Positions 42,012-51,304 of a stretch of 64,000 bases of DNA are shown here, piece after piece. This DNA is from an uncultured Oscillospiraceae bacterium (GTDB lineage: Bacteria > Bacillota > Clostridia > Oscillospirales > Oscillospiraceae): NCBI GenBank assembly GCA_910588975.1, contig CAJUSE010000005.1, positions 30,044 to 94,043 on the forward strand, in the 5' to 3' direction. The position numbers and the translations under genes are program-made. Each line of letters opens with the position of its first letter. Positions within the stretch are counted from its first letter, which is position 1. The notes beneath the pieces are model-generated. The model was given only the letters and a program-made list of their open reading frames with translations. It was not told where the DNA came from and made no database searches.

Positions 42012-44375
42012 TCAGGGGTCAAAGAAAGGCCCCACCCGGCGGCCGATGAAGTCCCAGACCTCGATCTGACTCACTTGGTCACCCTCCCAGGTGATCTCTG
42101 TGGAACCATCAAAGCCCGCAGTCTCTCCGTCAAGGCGGCCAAAGGGCCCAAGACCGTAGCCCAACTCCATGGCCCGCTCCTCACTGTCCCCCACCTTCAG
42201 CCCGGAGGCCAACTCATAGTCCGCCGAGGTGAGGATAACCGTGTCCACATACTCCCGGCCCAGCTCCCGTTCCAAAATGGCCGCCCGGTCCGCCGTGTCG
42301 AAAAGCTCTATAAGATAATCATACTCGTTGCCCTCCACTTGCCTGCGCAGGATATCCTCTGCCGCCCGGCTTGTGATGACGGTGATGCCTGGGGCCTCAT
42401 ACCGCTGGGCGATCTCCTTCCCCGGCTCAGTGGGCCAGCCATCGTAGGGCTGGCCCACGGGCACCAGGGCAGAGCGCAGCTCCCCGGGCAGCTCGTCCAA
42501 AGGCGTGCCGATGGGCAGCCCCCGGACGGTCACACGGTCAAGGGCAGCCTGGCGCTGGGTCTCCCGCTCCGGCGGAATAGCAAAATCCTTCTCATAGGCC
42601 CGGAGAATCAGCAGGATGGCCTGCTCCACAGTGCAGCTGTCCCCGGGGGACAGAGTGGTTGCCGAAGTGCCCTGCATGATGCCGTGTTGGACCAGTTGGT
42701 CTACCGGGCTTTTTGCCCAGTCGGCAACCTGTTCCCAGTCGGTATAGCCATCCATGCTGCCAAGGATCGTCCCGGCCCCGGCCTTCTCCATAGCCCGCCA
42801 AAGCATGGTGGCCAGCTGCTCCCGGGTCAGAGGAGCATCCGGGTCAAAGCGGCCCTCCCCCACCCCCTGGACGATGCCAACAACATAAGCCTTCAAGATG
42901 CCCTCGTCAGTGGTGTCGGTAAAGGTATCCGCCCCGGCAGGCGGGATGCCCTCCCCAAAAGTCTTTTCCAAATAGTTCACCGCCAGATGGGCGAACTGCG
43001 CCCGGGTAATGGCGTAGGTCTGATAGTGGACACAGTCCTCGGTGACCAGGTCCAGGTCGGCGGCCTTATCCAACTCCTCTGCCGCCCAGTGAGAGCGGTC
43101 ATTTGCCCGCAGGGGATTTTTCAGCAGGCCGTAGACGCCACCAAGCCGCACTGAAGCATAGCCGTAATCGAAGTCGCCCACAGCATCAAACAGAGCGGGA
43201 ATGACCGCTTTGCCCTCCTTGTCGGCAAAGCCCCAGGGGCCATCCTCTCCCCCGCCATCCCCCAGCCTGCCAGCCTCGTTTACAGGACACAGGCCCTCAA
43301 AACAGGGATAGCCCTCAATATTTTCTTCAGGAGCTTCCACCTCCCGGGGCTTCACTGCATTTCCCTGGGTGTCAATAAACAGCGGAGCCACCCCATGGTA
43401 AACCTTCGCCAGCCCCATTCCCTCGTAGTAAGTGGCCCCCTTTTCCGGGTCATAGAGGGTGTAAACGGTAGGCCGGCTTGCAAAAACGCAGCCCTCCAGC
43501 TCGCCCTTTGGGGTGGTGTGCACATCATACTGTGGAGCAATGACCACCCTGCCCATCCCATCCACAAAGCCCACCAAATGGGTATCGGGATCCTCATAGC
43601 CCCACAGGCCGAACCCTGCCGGCCAGGGCTTCCGCCAGGAGCCCCGGGGCAGCAGCTCCCGGCCAGCGGCGTCAATGATATTATAGTTATGGCCATAATA
43701 GGACACAGCCGCCAGCCCATCTGCCGTAAAGCTGCCGCTGCCCATCCTTTCATCCCGGACCAGATCGGCATATTTCAGAGCGGTGATCTCCACCCCGTCA
43801 GCCCGCAGATAGCCCCAGCCCTCTCCACCGTCGGTGACCATGGCAAAGCCATTCTTAAAGCCGTGATAGTCCCAATATTTATATTCTGTCAGCAAGGTAC
43901 CATCCGGCCTGGCCAGAGCATAAGGGGGCTGGCCGGGGAACCGGCCCACAAAGTAGGCCTCTCCTTCCGCTTCGATTTTATCTTTGGCCCCATGTTCACT
44001 CTCGTAGATAAAATCCACCAGCACATTGCCCCAGTGGTCAATGGCCCCCCATTTGCCCTCCTTACAGGCATAAATGCGGCCGTTTTCAGCCCCTCTGACG
44101 GCGTCATAGAGAAAGTCAGTGACCGGCTGGCCCTCCAGGGTCAAAAGGGCATAGAGGCCATTCTCCCCCGGGGCCACCATTCTGTCGATGCCATAGAGCC
44201 GGGTGATGGATTTATACTGGGGATACCAGGTCACGGACAGGCCGGCCTGCTCTATCTCATCCAAGCTTACCTGCTCCAACGGTGCAGGCCCATCCCCTTG
44301 CCAGGCGGAGGTCCGGGCGGGAAGTGCACCCAAGATCAGTACGGTGGTAAGCAGCGCAGACAGCAGCCGTTTCAT
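42012..44375 (-). CDS. secreted WG-repeat and S-layer-homology protein
   Basis: 787 residues with signal peptide (1-24). Residues about 45-420 hold WG-like repeats (GKWGAIDHWGNVLVDFIYES; EGWGYLRADGVEI; GPWGFADKEGKAVIP; GVYGLLKNPL), a beta-propeller-like region of unclear role. Residues about 425-620 hold two or three S-layer-homology modules (FTDTTDEGILKAYVVGIVQG; TREQLATMLWRA), which bind cell-wall pyruvylated polymers. The last 170 residues are a separate domain I do not recognise. It should be displayed on the cell surface. AGGAGGAACC precedes the start. Confidence 0.85.
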   Translation of the reverse strand: MKRLLSALLTTVLILGALPARTSAWQGDGPAPLEQVSLDEIEQAGLSVTWYPQYKSITRLYGIDRMVAPGENGLYALLTLEGQPVTDFLYDAVRGAENGRIYACKEGKWGAIDHWGNVLVDFIYESEHGAKDKIEAEGEAYFVGRFPGQPPYALARPDGTLLTEYKYWDYHGFKNGFAMVTDGGEGWGYLRADGVEITALKYADLVRDERMGSGSFTADGLAAVSYYGHNYNIIDAAGRELLPRGSWRKPWPAGFGLWGYEDPDTHLVGFVDGMGRVVIAPQYDVHTTPKGELEGCVFASRPTVYTLYDPEKGATYYEGMGLAKVYHGVAPLFIDTQGNAVKPREVEAPEENIEGYPCFEGLCPVNEAGRLGDGGGEDGPWGFADKEGKAVIPALFDAVGDFDYGYASVRLGGVYGLLKNPLRANDRSHWAAEELDKAADLDLVTEDCVHYQTYAITRAQFAHLAVNYLEKTFGEGIPPAGADTFTDTTDEGILKAYVVGIVQGVGEGRFDPDAPLTREQLATMLWRAMEKAGAGTILGSMDGYTDWEQVADWAKSPVDQLVQHGIMQGTSATTLSPGDSCTVEQAILLILRAYEKDFAIPPERETQRQAALDRVTVRGLPIGTPLDELPGELRSALVPVGQPYDGWPTEPGKEIAQRYEAPGITVITSRAAEDILRRQVEGNEYDYLIELFDTADRAAILERELGREYVDTVILTSADYELASGLKVGDSEERAMELGYGLGPFGRLDGETAGFDGSTEITWEGDQVSQIEVWDFIGRRVGPFFDP

Positions 44376-44447
44376 AGCGGTTCCTCCTCATTTCCAATGT
44401 GGTATCGAGGGTTTTCCCCCTTGCGGGCGGGGAGTTCTCTAAAATAA

Positions 44448-44477
44448 ATTATATCACGAGCAGCTCAAGTTTGTCAC
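44448..44477 (-). promoter_or_regulatory. promoter of the WG/SLH gene
   Basis: Minus strand GTGACA (44472-44477), 18-bp spacer, TATAAT (44448-44453). The divergent nth gene begins 77 bases away. Confidence 0.6.
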
Positions 44478-44554
44478 CTCTTATCATTTCCCTGTCGCTT
44501 TTTGTCCAAAGCTGTGCTATACTGATAAAAAATCTCTCCATAGGGGGAATTGCT

Positions 44555-45211
44555 ATGACCAAGAAGGAACGGGCGCTCCACATCGTCGAGGAGCTGAAAA
44601 ATGTCTATCCCGAGGGGCTGTGCTCCCTCCAGTACCCCAAGCCCCACGAGCTTCTGTTTGCAGTTCGGCTCTCCGCCCAGTGTACCGACGAGCGGGTCAA
44701 CCAGGTCACTCCCGCCCTCTATGCCCGCTTTCCCACCCTGGAGGCCTTTGCCCAGGCCGACGCCCATGAGGTGGAGGAGCTCATCCACTCCTGCGGCTTC
44801 TTCCGGGCCAAGGCCCACGACATTGTGGCCAGCGCCCAGATGCTCCTCTCCGACTTCGGCGGTGTAGTCCCCGACAACATGGAGGATCTGCTCAAGCTGC
44901 CCGGGGTGGGCAGAAAGACGGCCAACCTGATCCTGGGGGACGTCTATAACACCCCCGGCGTGGTGGTAGCCGATACCCACTGCATCCGTATCGCCGGCCG
45001 TCTGGGCCTTACCGACGGCACCAAGGACCCAGGGAAGGTGGAAGAGCAGCTGCGCAAGGTACTGCCCGGTGAAGAGTCTAACAACTTCTGCCACCGCATG
45101 GTCCTCCACGGCCGGGCAGTCTGTACCGCCCGGACCCCCTTCTGCGACAAATGCACCCTGCGACCCTGGTGCAAGCTGTTCAATGAGGGGGAAAAGAAGA
45201 ATAAGGGGTAA
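44555..45211 (+). CDS. nth: endonuclease III
   Basis: 218 residues from the ATG at 44555 (TAGGGGGAATTGCT upstream). HhH-GPD glycosylase/AP lyase: LPGVGRKTANLIL (115-127) with catalytic Lys121, Asp140 in VVADTHCIRI, and the 4Fe-4S set CTARTPFCDKCTLRPWC near the C-terminus. It removes oxidised pyrimidines. It is the third DNA glycosylase in the window. Confidence 0.96.
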   Translation: MTKKERALHIVEELKNVYPEGLCSLQYPKPHELLFAVRLSAQCTDERVNQVTPALYARFPTLEAFAQADAHEVEELIHSCGFFRAKAHDIVASAQMLLSDFGGVVPDNMEDLLKLPGVGRKTANLILGDVYNTPGVVVADTHCIRIAGRLGLTDGTKDPGKVEEQLRKVLPGEESNNFCHRMVLHGRAVCTARTPFCDKCTLRPWCKLFNEGEKKNKG

Positions 45212-45264
45212 TGAGCTTCTGCCGTTCCCGCCCCCCAAGAGGGGCTCCACGGATATGATAGAAA

Positions 45265-45298
45265 AACAGAGACGCAGCCGGCTGGTTGCGTCTCTGTT
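45265..45298 (-). terminator. terminator between nth and glutaredoxin-like gene
   Basis: Perfect 12-bp stem AACAGAGACGCA (45265-45276) / TGCGTCTCTGTT (45287-45298), with a T-run on the minus strand. It ends the minus-strand gene; the plus side has a poor T-run. Confidence 0.85.
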
Positions 45299-45312
45299 GC
45301 AATGGTTTTATC

Positions 45313-45597
45313 TTATTTGTACTCGATCCGGGCCTGGATGCCCAGGTCGGCCAGGACGCCGTTCAGGTCCCGGGTGTAAGTACCGTCCTCCAGCTTCACC
45401 AGGGGGAAGCCGATGGCCCCGGTGCCCCGGACACCGTCGTAAAGCGGGCTGGTGTCCCGGAAGGTGACGAACTCTTTCAGCAGGCCAATGGAGCCGGTGA
45501 CATTGACGAAGTTGGGCATGACCCCATTCTCGGTGAGAACCGAAATAAAGCGCAGGGTGCCCGGGCAGACATTGCTGCCGTATACAGTGATAGCCAT
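45313..45597 (-). CDS. glutaredoxin-like small protein
   Basis: 94 residues of thioredoxin-like fold: ITVYGSNVCPGTLRFISVL (3-21) with a single active-site-like Cys11, the cis-Pro region TGAIGFPLVKL, and a C-terminal helix. It resembles the glutaredoxin-related proteins common in Clostridia. With one Cys it may act by a monothiol mechanism (inference). GAAAGGGG precedes the start. Confidence 0.8.
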   Translation of the reverse strand: MAITVYGSNVCPGTLRFISVLTENGVMPNFVNVTGSIGLLKEFVTFRDTSPLYDGVRGTGAIGFPLVKLEDGTYTRDLNGVLADLGIQARIEYK

Positions 45598-45654
45598 GGG
45601 AAAAACCCCTTTCTGATTTGGATGGTTTCAGTTTAATCCGGCGGAGATCTTCTG

Positions 45655-46476
45655 TCAAGGCTCCAGCACATATTTTTCCACCATCTGCCCTACCCCGGCT
45701 TCACCGTTGGCCGGGGCCAGGTATTTGGCGCAGGCCTTGGCGGCCTCGCTGCCATTTACCATGGCGAAGGACCAGCTGGCAAAGGAGAGCATCTCCAGGT
45801 CGTTTCCCGCATTACCAAAGGCCATGACCTCCTCCGGCGCAAGGCCCAGATGGGCACACAGGGCCTGGAGGCCCTCCCCCTTGGTGACACCGCCCAGACC
45901 AAATTCCAAATTCAGTCCAAAGGAATTGGCCACTTCCACCGGGCCGGTGGAGCGGACGGCGGTCTCGATGCGCTCCCGCTTGTCCTCGGGAACGGAAAAG
46001 CAGTTGAACTTTTCCACCTCACGGCCGGCCAAAGCCACAGCCAGGTCCTGGGGGTAAGTGGTGACCTGCTCGAAAAATGCTACATAGGTGGATGGGTTGT
46101 TATGCCGGACCAGATCCTTGTCCGCCAGGCGCACATAGTTTTTCCCCTGACAATAGACCTCAAAGGGGATGCCCTCGCTCTGAAGAATATCAATGATAGC
46201 CAGAGCCTGACTGTTGGGCATGGCCCGGCTGTGGAGGACAGCCCCGGTTTCCCCGTCCAGCACAAGGGCCCCGTTGGCACACAGGCCATAGTCTACACAC
46301 CCCAGCTGCTCCACCGCCCCGGCGAGAAGGCTCCAACTGCGGCCGCTGGCCAGGGTGATCTTCACGCCCTTGTTGTGGGCCGCACAAAGGGCCTCTACGT
46401 TCCGCCGGGGAACGGTGACATGGTCGTTGTCCAGCAAAGTACCGTCCAGATCCAGGGCAATGAGCTTGATGGCCAT
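45655..46476 (-). CDS. Cof-type HAD-IIB hydrolase
   Basis: 273 residues. Motif I LIALDLDGTLL (5-15), motif II LASGR, and motif IV region VMAFGNAGNDLEMLSFA. It has the C2B cap of Cof/YbjI sugar-phosphate phosphatases. It starts three bases after the transketolase C-subunit stop on the same strand, so it belongs to that transcript. Confidence 0.92.
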   Translation of the reverse strand: MAIKLIALDLDGTLLDNDHVTVPRRNVEALCAAHNKGVKITLASGRSWSLLAGAVEQLGCVDYGLCANGALVLDGETGAVLHSRAMPNSQALAIIDILQSEGIPFEVYCQGKNYVRLADKDLVRHNNPSTYVAFFEQVTTYPQDLAVALAGREVEKFNCFSVPEDKRERIETAVRSTGPVEVANSFGLNLEFGLGGVTKGEGLQALCAHLGLAPEEVMAFGNAGNDLEMLSFASWSFAMVNGSEAAKACAKYLAPANGEAGVGQMVEKYVLEP

Positions 46477-46479
46477 GGT

Positions 46480-47430
46480 TTACCCCTTCTTCAGCTTCAC
46501 CGCCCGGCGGCAGCAGTCGGCGATCCCTTCAGCGGTGAGACCATAATGGGCCAGCACCTCCTCGGCCTTGCCCGAGCGGCCAAAGACATCGGCCACGCCG
46601 TGACGGACGACGGGCACAGGGCAGCCTTCAGCTACGCAGGCACAGACGGCCTCGCCCAGACCACCCACAATATTGTGCTCCTCGGTGGTGACAATGCAGC
46701 CGGTCTCCCGGGCGGCCTTCAGCACCAGCTCGGTATCCAGGGGCTTGATGGTGTGCATGTCGATGACCCGCACATCAATGCCCTCACCGGCCAGCATCTC
46801 GGCGGCGGCCAGGGCTTTCTGGACCATAAGGCCCACGGCAATAACGGTGACGTCCCCGCCCTGACGAAGGGTAACTCCCTTGCCCAGTTCGAACTGATAG
46901 CCGGGAATGGCATCGGTGACCGTCTCCACCGCCAGCCGCCCCAGCCGTAGATAGGCGGGGCCCTCGTAATCCAGCAGAGCCTTGACGGCGGCGGTCATCT
47001 CTGCTCCGTCACAGGGGCAGCAGACCACCATACCGGGGATGGAGCGCATAACGGCAAAATCTTCACAGCACTGGTGAGTGGCCCCGTCCTCTCCTACGCT
47101 GAGACCACCGTGAGACCCCACCACCTTCACATTGAGATGGGGGTAGCCCACGCTGTTGCGGACCTGCTCAAAGGCACGGCCGGCGGCAAACATGGCAAAG
47201 GAGCTGGCAAAGGGCTTCTTGCCGCAGGCGGCCAAACCAGCGGCCACGCCGATCATGTTGCCCTCGGCGATGCCCATGTTATAGAAACGATCCGGATAGG
47301 TCTTGGCGAAGGAGGCCGACATGGTGGAGCCCGACAGGTCGGCGTCCAGTACCACCAGCTCGGGATACTGCTGGGCCAGGTCCACAAGGGCCTTGCCGTA
47401 GGCGGCCCGGGTAGCGATCTTCTCTGCCAT
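46480..47430 (-). CDS. transketolase C-terminal subunit
   Basis: 316 residues from the ATG at 47428-47430 (AAAAGGAGGGGATGT upstream). It carries the pyrimidine-binding and C-terminal domains of transketolase (LDADLSGSTMSASFAKTYPDRF; GISGVAAG-like GVAAGLAACG; VTTEEHNIVGGLGEAVC). With the preceding gene it forms the split, two-subunit transketolase used by many anaerobes for the pentose phosphate pathway. One base separates the two genes. Confidence 0.94.
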   Translation of the reverse strand: MAEKIATRAAYGKALVDLAQQYPELVVLDADLSGSTMSASFAKTYPDRFYNMGIAEGNMIGVAAGLAACGKKPFASSFAMFAAGRAFEQVRNSVGYPHLNVKVVGSHGGLSVGEDGATHQCCEDFAVMRSIPGMVVCCPCDGAEMTAAVKALLDYEGPAYLRLGRLAVETVTDAIPGYQFELGKGVTLRQGGDVTVIAVGLMVQKALAAAEMLAGEGIDVRVIDMHTIKPLDTELVLKAARETGCIVTTEEHNIVGGLGEAVCACVAEGCPVPVVRHGVADVFGRSGKAEEVLAHYGLTAEGIADCCRRAVKLKKG

Positions 47431-47431
47431 A

Positions 47432-48283
47432 TTACATCCCCTCCTTTTCCAGTACCTCAAGCGTGGCAGCCAGCTCGGCGTGGGCCTGGGCATACTGCTC
47501 ATCGTTGGGGGCCTTGCCGTGCCAGCCGGCGTTATTTTCCATGAAGGAGACCCCCTTGCCCTTCACCGTATCACACAGGATGGCGGTGGGCTTTCCCTTG
47601 TTGGCCTTCGCCTGCTCCAGGGCCTGGGCCAGAGCGGAAATGTCATGGCCGTCCACCCGGATGGTGTTCCAGTTAAAGGCCTCAAACTTCTTGTCCAGGG
47701 GTTCAGAGGGCATCACGTCGGCAGTCTTGCCGTCGATCTGCAAACCATTGACATCCACCAGAGCAATGAGGTTATCCAGGTGATACTTGGCCGCCGCCAT
47801 GGCGGCCTCCCAGACCTGGCCCTCCTCGATCTCACCGTCACCCAGCACGGCGTAGACCCGATAGTCCAGGCTGTCCTGCTTGCCCGCCAGAGCCATGCCC
47901 ACGGCGGCCGAGATGCCCTGGCCCAAAGAGCCGGTGGACATGTCCACCCCGGGGACATGGTTCATGTCGGGGTGGCCTGACATATGCCCTTGAATGGAGC
48001 GGAACAGCTTCAGCTCCTCCACGGGGAAGTAGCCCCGCAGGGCCAGGGTGGCGTAGAGGGCGGGGGTACAGTGGCCTTTGGACAGCACCAGCCGGTCCCG
48101 ACCAGGGGCCTTGGGCTGGGTGGGGTCAACTTCCATGGCCTTGAAGTAGAGGGTGGTCAGGATATCAGCCACCGACAGAGAGCCGCCGATATGGCCTGAA
48201 GCGGCGCTGTGGACCATATCCAAAGCCAGAGAGCGGACCTTGGCTGCGGTAAGTTGAAGGGAATGAAGCTCCTTTTGTTCCAT
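47432..48283 (-). CDS. transketolase N-terminal subunit
   Basis: 283 residues from the ATG at 48281-48283 (AGAAAAGGTGATACC upstream). It holds the thiamine-diphosphate domain: HIGGSLSVADILTTLYF, SKGHCTPALYA, and the ThDP motif GDGEIEEGQVWEAAMAAA with DVNG. It partners the downstream C-terminal subunit. It lies 91 bases after the phosphohexomutase gene. Confidence 0.95.
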   Translation of the reverse strand: MEQKELHSLQLTAAKVRSLALDMVHSAASGHIGGSLSVADILTTLYFKAMEVDPTQPKAPGRDRLVLSKGHCTPALYATLALRGYFPVEELKLFRSIQGHMSGHPDMNHVPGVDMSTGSLGQGISAAVGMALAGKQDSLDYRVYAVLGDGEIEEGQVWEAAMAAAKYHLDNLIALVDVNGLQIDGKTADVMPSEPLDKKFEAFNWNTIRVDGHDISALAQALEQAKANKGKPTAILCDTVKGKGVSFMENNAGWHGKAPNDEQYAQAHAELAATLEVLEKEGM

Positions 48284-48374
48284 GGTATCACCTTTTCTGT
48301 AAAGAGTTTTTACTTGACAAAATCGAGGGCCCCTCCCGCAATATCTCATGTCGGAAAGGATTTGAACAACAACA

Positions 48375-49841
48375 TTAGAGGACAGACAGATCCAGCCCCG
48401 GACAGTCGGAGAGCAGCTCCCTGGCCAAATCCAACAGTCTTTGGCAGTCACCGGGGGCATTGCCCTCGGCGTTCAGGGGCAGGATGGGGTCATGGAGGGA
48501 CTGGCGCAGCAGCATCCAGCCCTGGGGCAGGCTCAGGCGCACACCTTCACAGGTGGGAGCAAGGGAAATTCCTTTCCCCTCTGCCCTGGTTCGGAACACC
48601 TCCAGGGCGTGGGCGCCCTTGTCCTTGAAATCCTCTCCGGACACGGGAATACGCCGCTCTGTCTCCTCCACTGCCGGAGGCAGAGTGGAAATAAGAGACG
48701 CCAGCTCTCCCCCCCTGGCAAGCTCGGTGACCAGCTTCACGGCCAAATAGGCCCCGTCGTCCAAATTGTAGTTTTCCCGGAGAGCGCCGTGGCCCGAGGT
48801 CTCCATGGCCATGGGGCAGTCCACCCCTTCGCCGTTCAAATGGATCATCTCGTTGATGACGTTCTTATACCCCCGCTTGAACCGGCGGTGGACAAGGCCC
48901 AGCCCCTCCAGAAAAGCGGTGAGCCGGTCGGAGGTCACCGAGTCGGTGACGATGGTACCGCCGGGATGGCCGGGGGCCAGAATGGCGGCGGCAAGAGCGA
49001 TAATAGCGTCCCGGTTCACCTCTGCCCCGCCAGGGAGGACGGCGCTCATCCGGTCCACATCGGTGTCGAAGATAAGGCCCAGGTCGGCTTTGTGGGCCAC
49101 CACCGCCTCCCGAATGGCGGCCATGGCTGTTTTGTCCTCCGGGTTGGGGATGTGATTGGGAAAATTGCCGTCCGGGTCCAAAAACTGGCTGCCGGAGCAG
49201 TCACAGCCCAGGGGCACCAGCACACCGCTAACGAAGAAGCCGCCGGCACCATTACCGGCATCCACCACGATGTGCAGGCCCTTGAGGGGCTGCTCCCCCC
49301 TGCCGGCGCCGGCGATAATGGCACGGCGCAGATGGGCGCAGTAGAGACCCATCAGGTCGGCCCGTTCCGTCCGGCCCAGCCCTTCGATCTCCGGGGCTGG
49401 AGTACTTGCCAGGTCCAGCAAGGCGGTGATCTCCGCCTTCTCCAGCCCGCCGGAGGAGAGGAAAAACTTCATGCCGTTGCGCTCCCGGGGCAGGTGGCTG
49501 GCGGTGAGCATGATGGAGCCGTCAAAGGCGGTCTCGGGAAAGACAGTGCCCATATACATGGCGGGTGTGGAGCTGAGCGCACAATCCACCGCCGTTGCCC
49601 CCTGGCTCACAATGCCCCGGAGGGCGGCCTGGGTCAGTGTGTCAGCGGTGAGCCGGCTATCATGGCCCACCCCGATGCGCAGGCTCCCGCTTCCCTTTTT
49701 CTCCCGCAGCCACCGGACAAAGGCGACGGCAATGGTCTCCACCGCATCCGGTGTCAAGTTAACTGGCTTGCCGCCCGGAACGGCCAATGCCACCCCCCGG
49801 ATGTCGCTGCCGTTTTGCAAGTTGTGAAGTGTGTCTGCCAT
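48375..49841 (-). CDS. phosphohexomutase (phosphoglucomutase/phosphomannomutase family)
   Basis: 488 residues, alpha-D-phosphohexomutase fold. The phosphoserine loop is TASHLPRERNG (113-123; S115) where TASHNP is usual, the metal loop is DTDVDR (259-264) where DGDxDR is usual, and the sugar loop is METSGHGAL. The TASHLP/DTDVDR variant also occurs in plant and some clostridial homologues whose substrate is not well known. It would interconvert hexose 1- and 6-phosphates. CCAGGAGGACACC precedes the ATG. Confidence 0.88.
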   Translation of the reverse strand: MADTLHNLQNGSDIRGVALAVPGGKPVNLTPDAVETIAVAFVRWLREKKGSGSLRIGVGHDSRLTADTLTQAALRGIVSQGATAVDCALSSTPAMYMGTVFPETAFDGSIMLTASHLPRERNGMKFFLSSGGLEKAEITALLDLASTPAPEIEGLGRTERADLMGLYCAHLRRAIIAGAGRGEQPLKGLHIVVDAGNGAGGFFVSGVLVPLGCDCSGSQFLDPDGNFPNHIPNPEDKTAMAAIREAVVAHKADLGLIFDTDVDRMSAVLPGGAEVNRDAIIALAAAILAPGHPGGTIVTDSVTSDRLTAFLEGLGLVHRRFKRGYKNVINEMIHLNGEGVDCPMAMETSGHGALRENYNLDDGAYLAVKLVTELARGGELASLISTLPPAVEETERRIPVSGEDFKDKGAHALEVFRTRAEGKGISLAPTCEGVRLSLPQGWMLLRQSLHDPILPLNAEGNAPGDCQRLLDLARELLSDCPGLDLSVL

Positions 49842-49883
49842 GAGGTGTCCTCCTGGGTCGATATCCGCAATGCAGGCGGTTTC

Positions 49884-50525
49884 TTATTTCGTGCCGAAGA
49901 TACGGTCGCCGGCATCACCCAGGCCAGGGACGATATAACCCACCTCGTTGAGCTTCTCATCCAGAGCGCCGGCGTAGATATCCACATCGGGGTGCGCCTT
50001 GCGCACGGTGTCGATACCCTCGGGGGCGGCCACCAACACCATGAGCTTGATGTTTTTGCAGCCCCGCTTCTTCATCTCCTCAATGGCGGCGTTGGCGCTG
50101 CCGCCGGTGGCCAGCATGGGATCCACGATCATCACATCCCGCTCGGCGATGTCCTTGGGCATCTTGCAGAAGTAAACGTGGGGAATGAGGGTCTCCTCGT
50201 CCCGGTACATACCGATGTGGCCCACACGGGCGGAGGGCACCATCCGCAGCACACCGTCCACAAGGCCCAGACCGGCCCGAAGGATGGGCACCACGGCGAT
50301 CTTCTTCCCCGCCAGAGTGGGCTGGACAGTCTTGCAGATGGGGGTCTCGATCTCCTTGGTGGTCAGGGGCAGATCCCGGGTGGCCTCGTAGGTGATGAGC
50401 ATCCCGATCTCGCTGACCAGGTCCCGGAAATCCTTGGTGCTGGTGTTCTTGTCCCGCATGATGGTCAGCTTGTGGGCCACCAGGGGATGGTCCATAATGT
50501 GGACTCTGGCATCATTTTCGTACAT
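49884..50525 (-). CDS. upp: uracil phosphoribosyltransferase
   Basis: 213 residues from the ATG at 50525 (GAAGGGGAG upstream). DHPLVAHKLTIMRDKNTS at the start, PILRAGLGLVDG, the PRPP motif IVDPMLATGGSANAA (about 127-141) and the C-terminal YIVPGLGDAGDRIFGTK. It salvages uracil to UMP, which PyrH phosphorylates. Confidence 0.97.
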   Translation of the reverse strand: MYENDARVHIMDHPLVAHKLTIMRDKNTSTKDFRDLVSEIGMLITYEATRDLPLTTKEIETPICKTVQPTLAGKKIAVVPILRAGLGLVDGVLRMVPSARVGHIGMYRDEETLIPHVYFCKMPKDIAERDVMIVDPMLATGGSANAAIEEMKKRGCKNIKLMVLVAAPEGIDTVRKAHPDVDIYAGALDEKLNEVGYIVPGLGDAGDRIFGTK

Positions 50526-50599
50526 AGCAAACTCCCCTTCCAATGATAGTATGTACCTTCCTTCGCTGTAAGGCGGGTTTCCCGCCGTTCAACTTCTGA

Positions 50600-51304
50600 C
50601 TAACTCCGCCCTTCCCGCTCCAGCCGCTCCCGCTCGGCCTGGGAGAGGCGGTGATACTCGGGAACCAGCTCCCCGGCGGAGACCAGCTGCCCGGCCCTTG
50701 CCTGGTCCAGAGCGGCCCGGGCCACCCCCCAGGGGTGCTGGTGGCGCAGGTTCTCCGGGGCCAGCCTGGCCTGCAGGCCGTGGGCGGTCAGGTGGTCGTG
50801 GCACAGCTTTCCCCCGTCCCCCAGAACAAGGGGCGGCTGGCCCAGCTTTTCCAGCTCCCCGGCCAGCTCCTCCAGGCTGATGGCCCGGTCAGGGGTCAGG
50901 CGGGTGAGAGTCTCCCCATTCGAGGAAAAGAGGGCGTTGTAGACCTGACTGCGCCGGGCGTCCATGGCCGGGCAGAGAAGTCCGGGCACCAGGGCGGCGT
51001 TCCAGGCCATGGCCTCCAATGTAGAGACCTTGGCGCAGGGCTTGTCCAGCGCCCACCCCAGGCCCTTGGCCGCCGAGACCCCGATGCGCAGGCCGGTAAA
51101 GGAGCCGGGGCCCGCCGCCACGGCGATGACGTCTACGTCCTGAAGGGCCACGCCGCAGCGGCTCAGCAGCTCCTGAGCCATGGGCAGCAGGGTCACTGAG
51201 TGGGTCAGACCGCTGTTTTCATAGCTTTCGGCGATGAGAAATTCATCCTCGGTGAGGCAGACCGAACAGGCCTTGGCCGAGGACTCCAGGGCTAAAATTT
51301 TCAC
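50600..51304 (-). CDS. tsaB: tRNA threonylcarbamoyladenosine protein TsaB
   Basis: 234 residues from a GTG start overlapping the tsaE stop (GTGA). MKILALESSAKACSVCL and AVAAGPGSFTGLRIGVSAAKGL are typical of the TsaB ASKHA fold. It works with TsaD and TsaE in making t6A37 in ANN-decoding tRNAs. TsaD is not in the window. Confidence 0.94.
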   Translation of the reverse strand: MKILALESSAKACSVCLTEDEFLIAESYENSGLTHSVTLLPMAQELLSRCGVALQDVDVIAVAAGPGSFTGLRIGVSAAKGLGWALDKPCAKVSTLEAMAWNAALVPGLLCPAMDARRSQVYNALFSSNGETLTRLTPDRAISLEELAGELEKLGQPPLVLGDGGKLCHDHLTAHGLQARLAPENLRHQHPWGVARAALDQARAGQLVSAGELVPEYHRLSQAERERLEREGRS

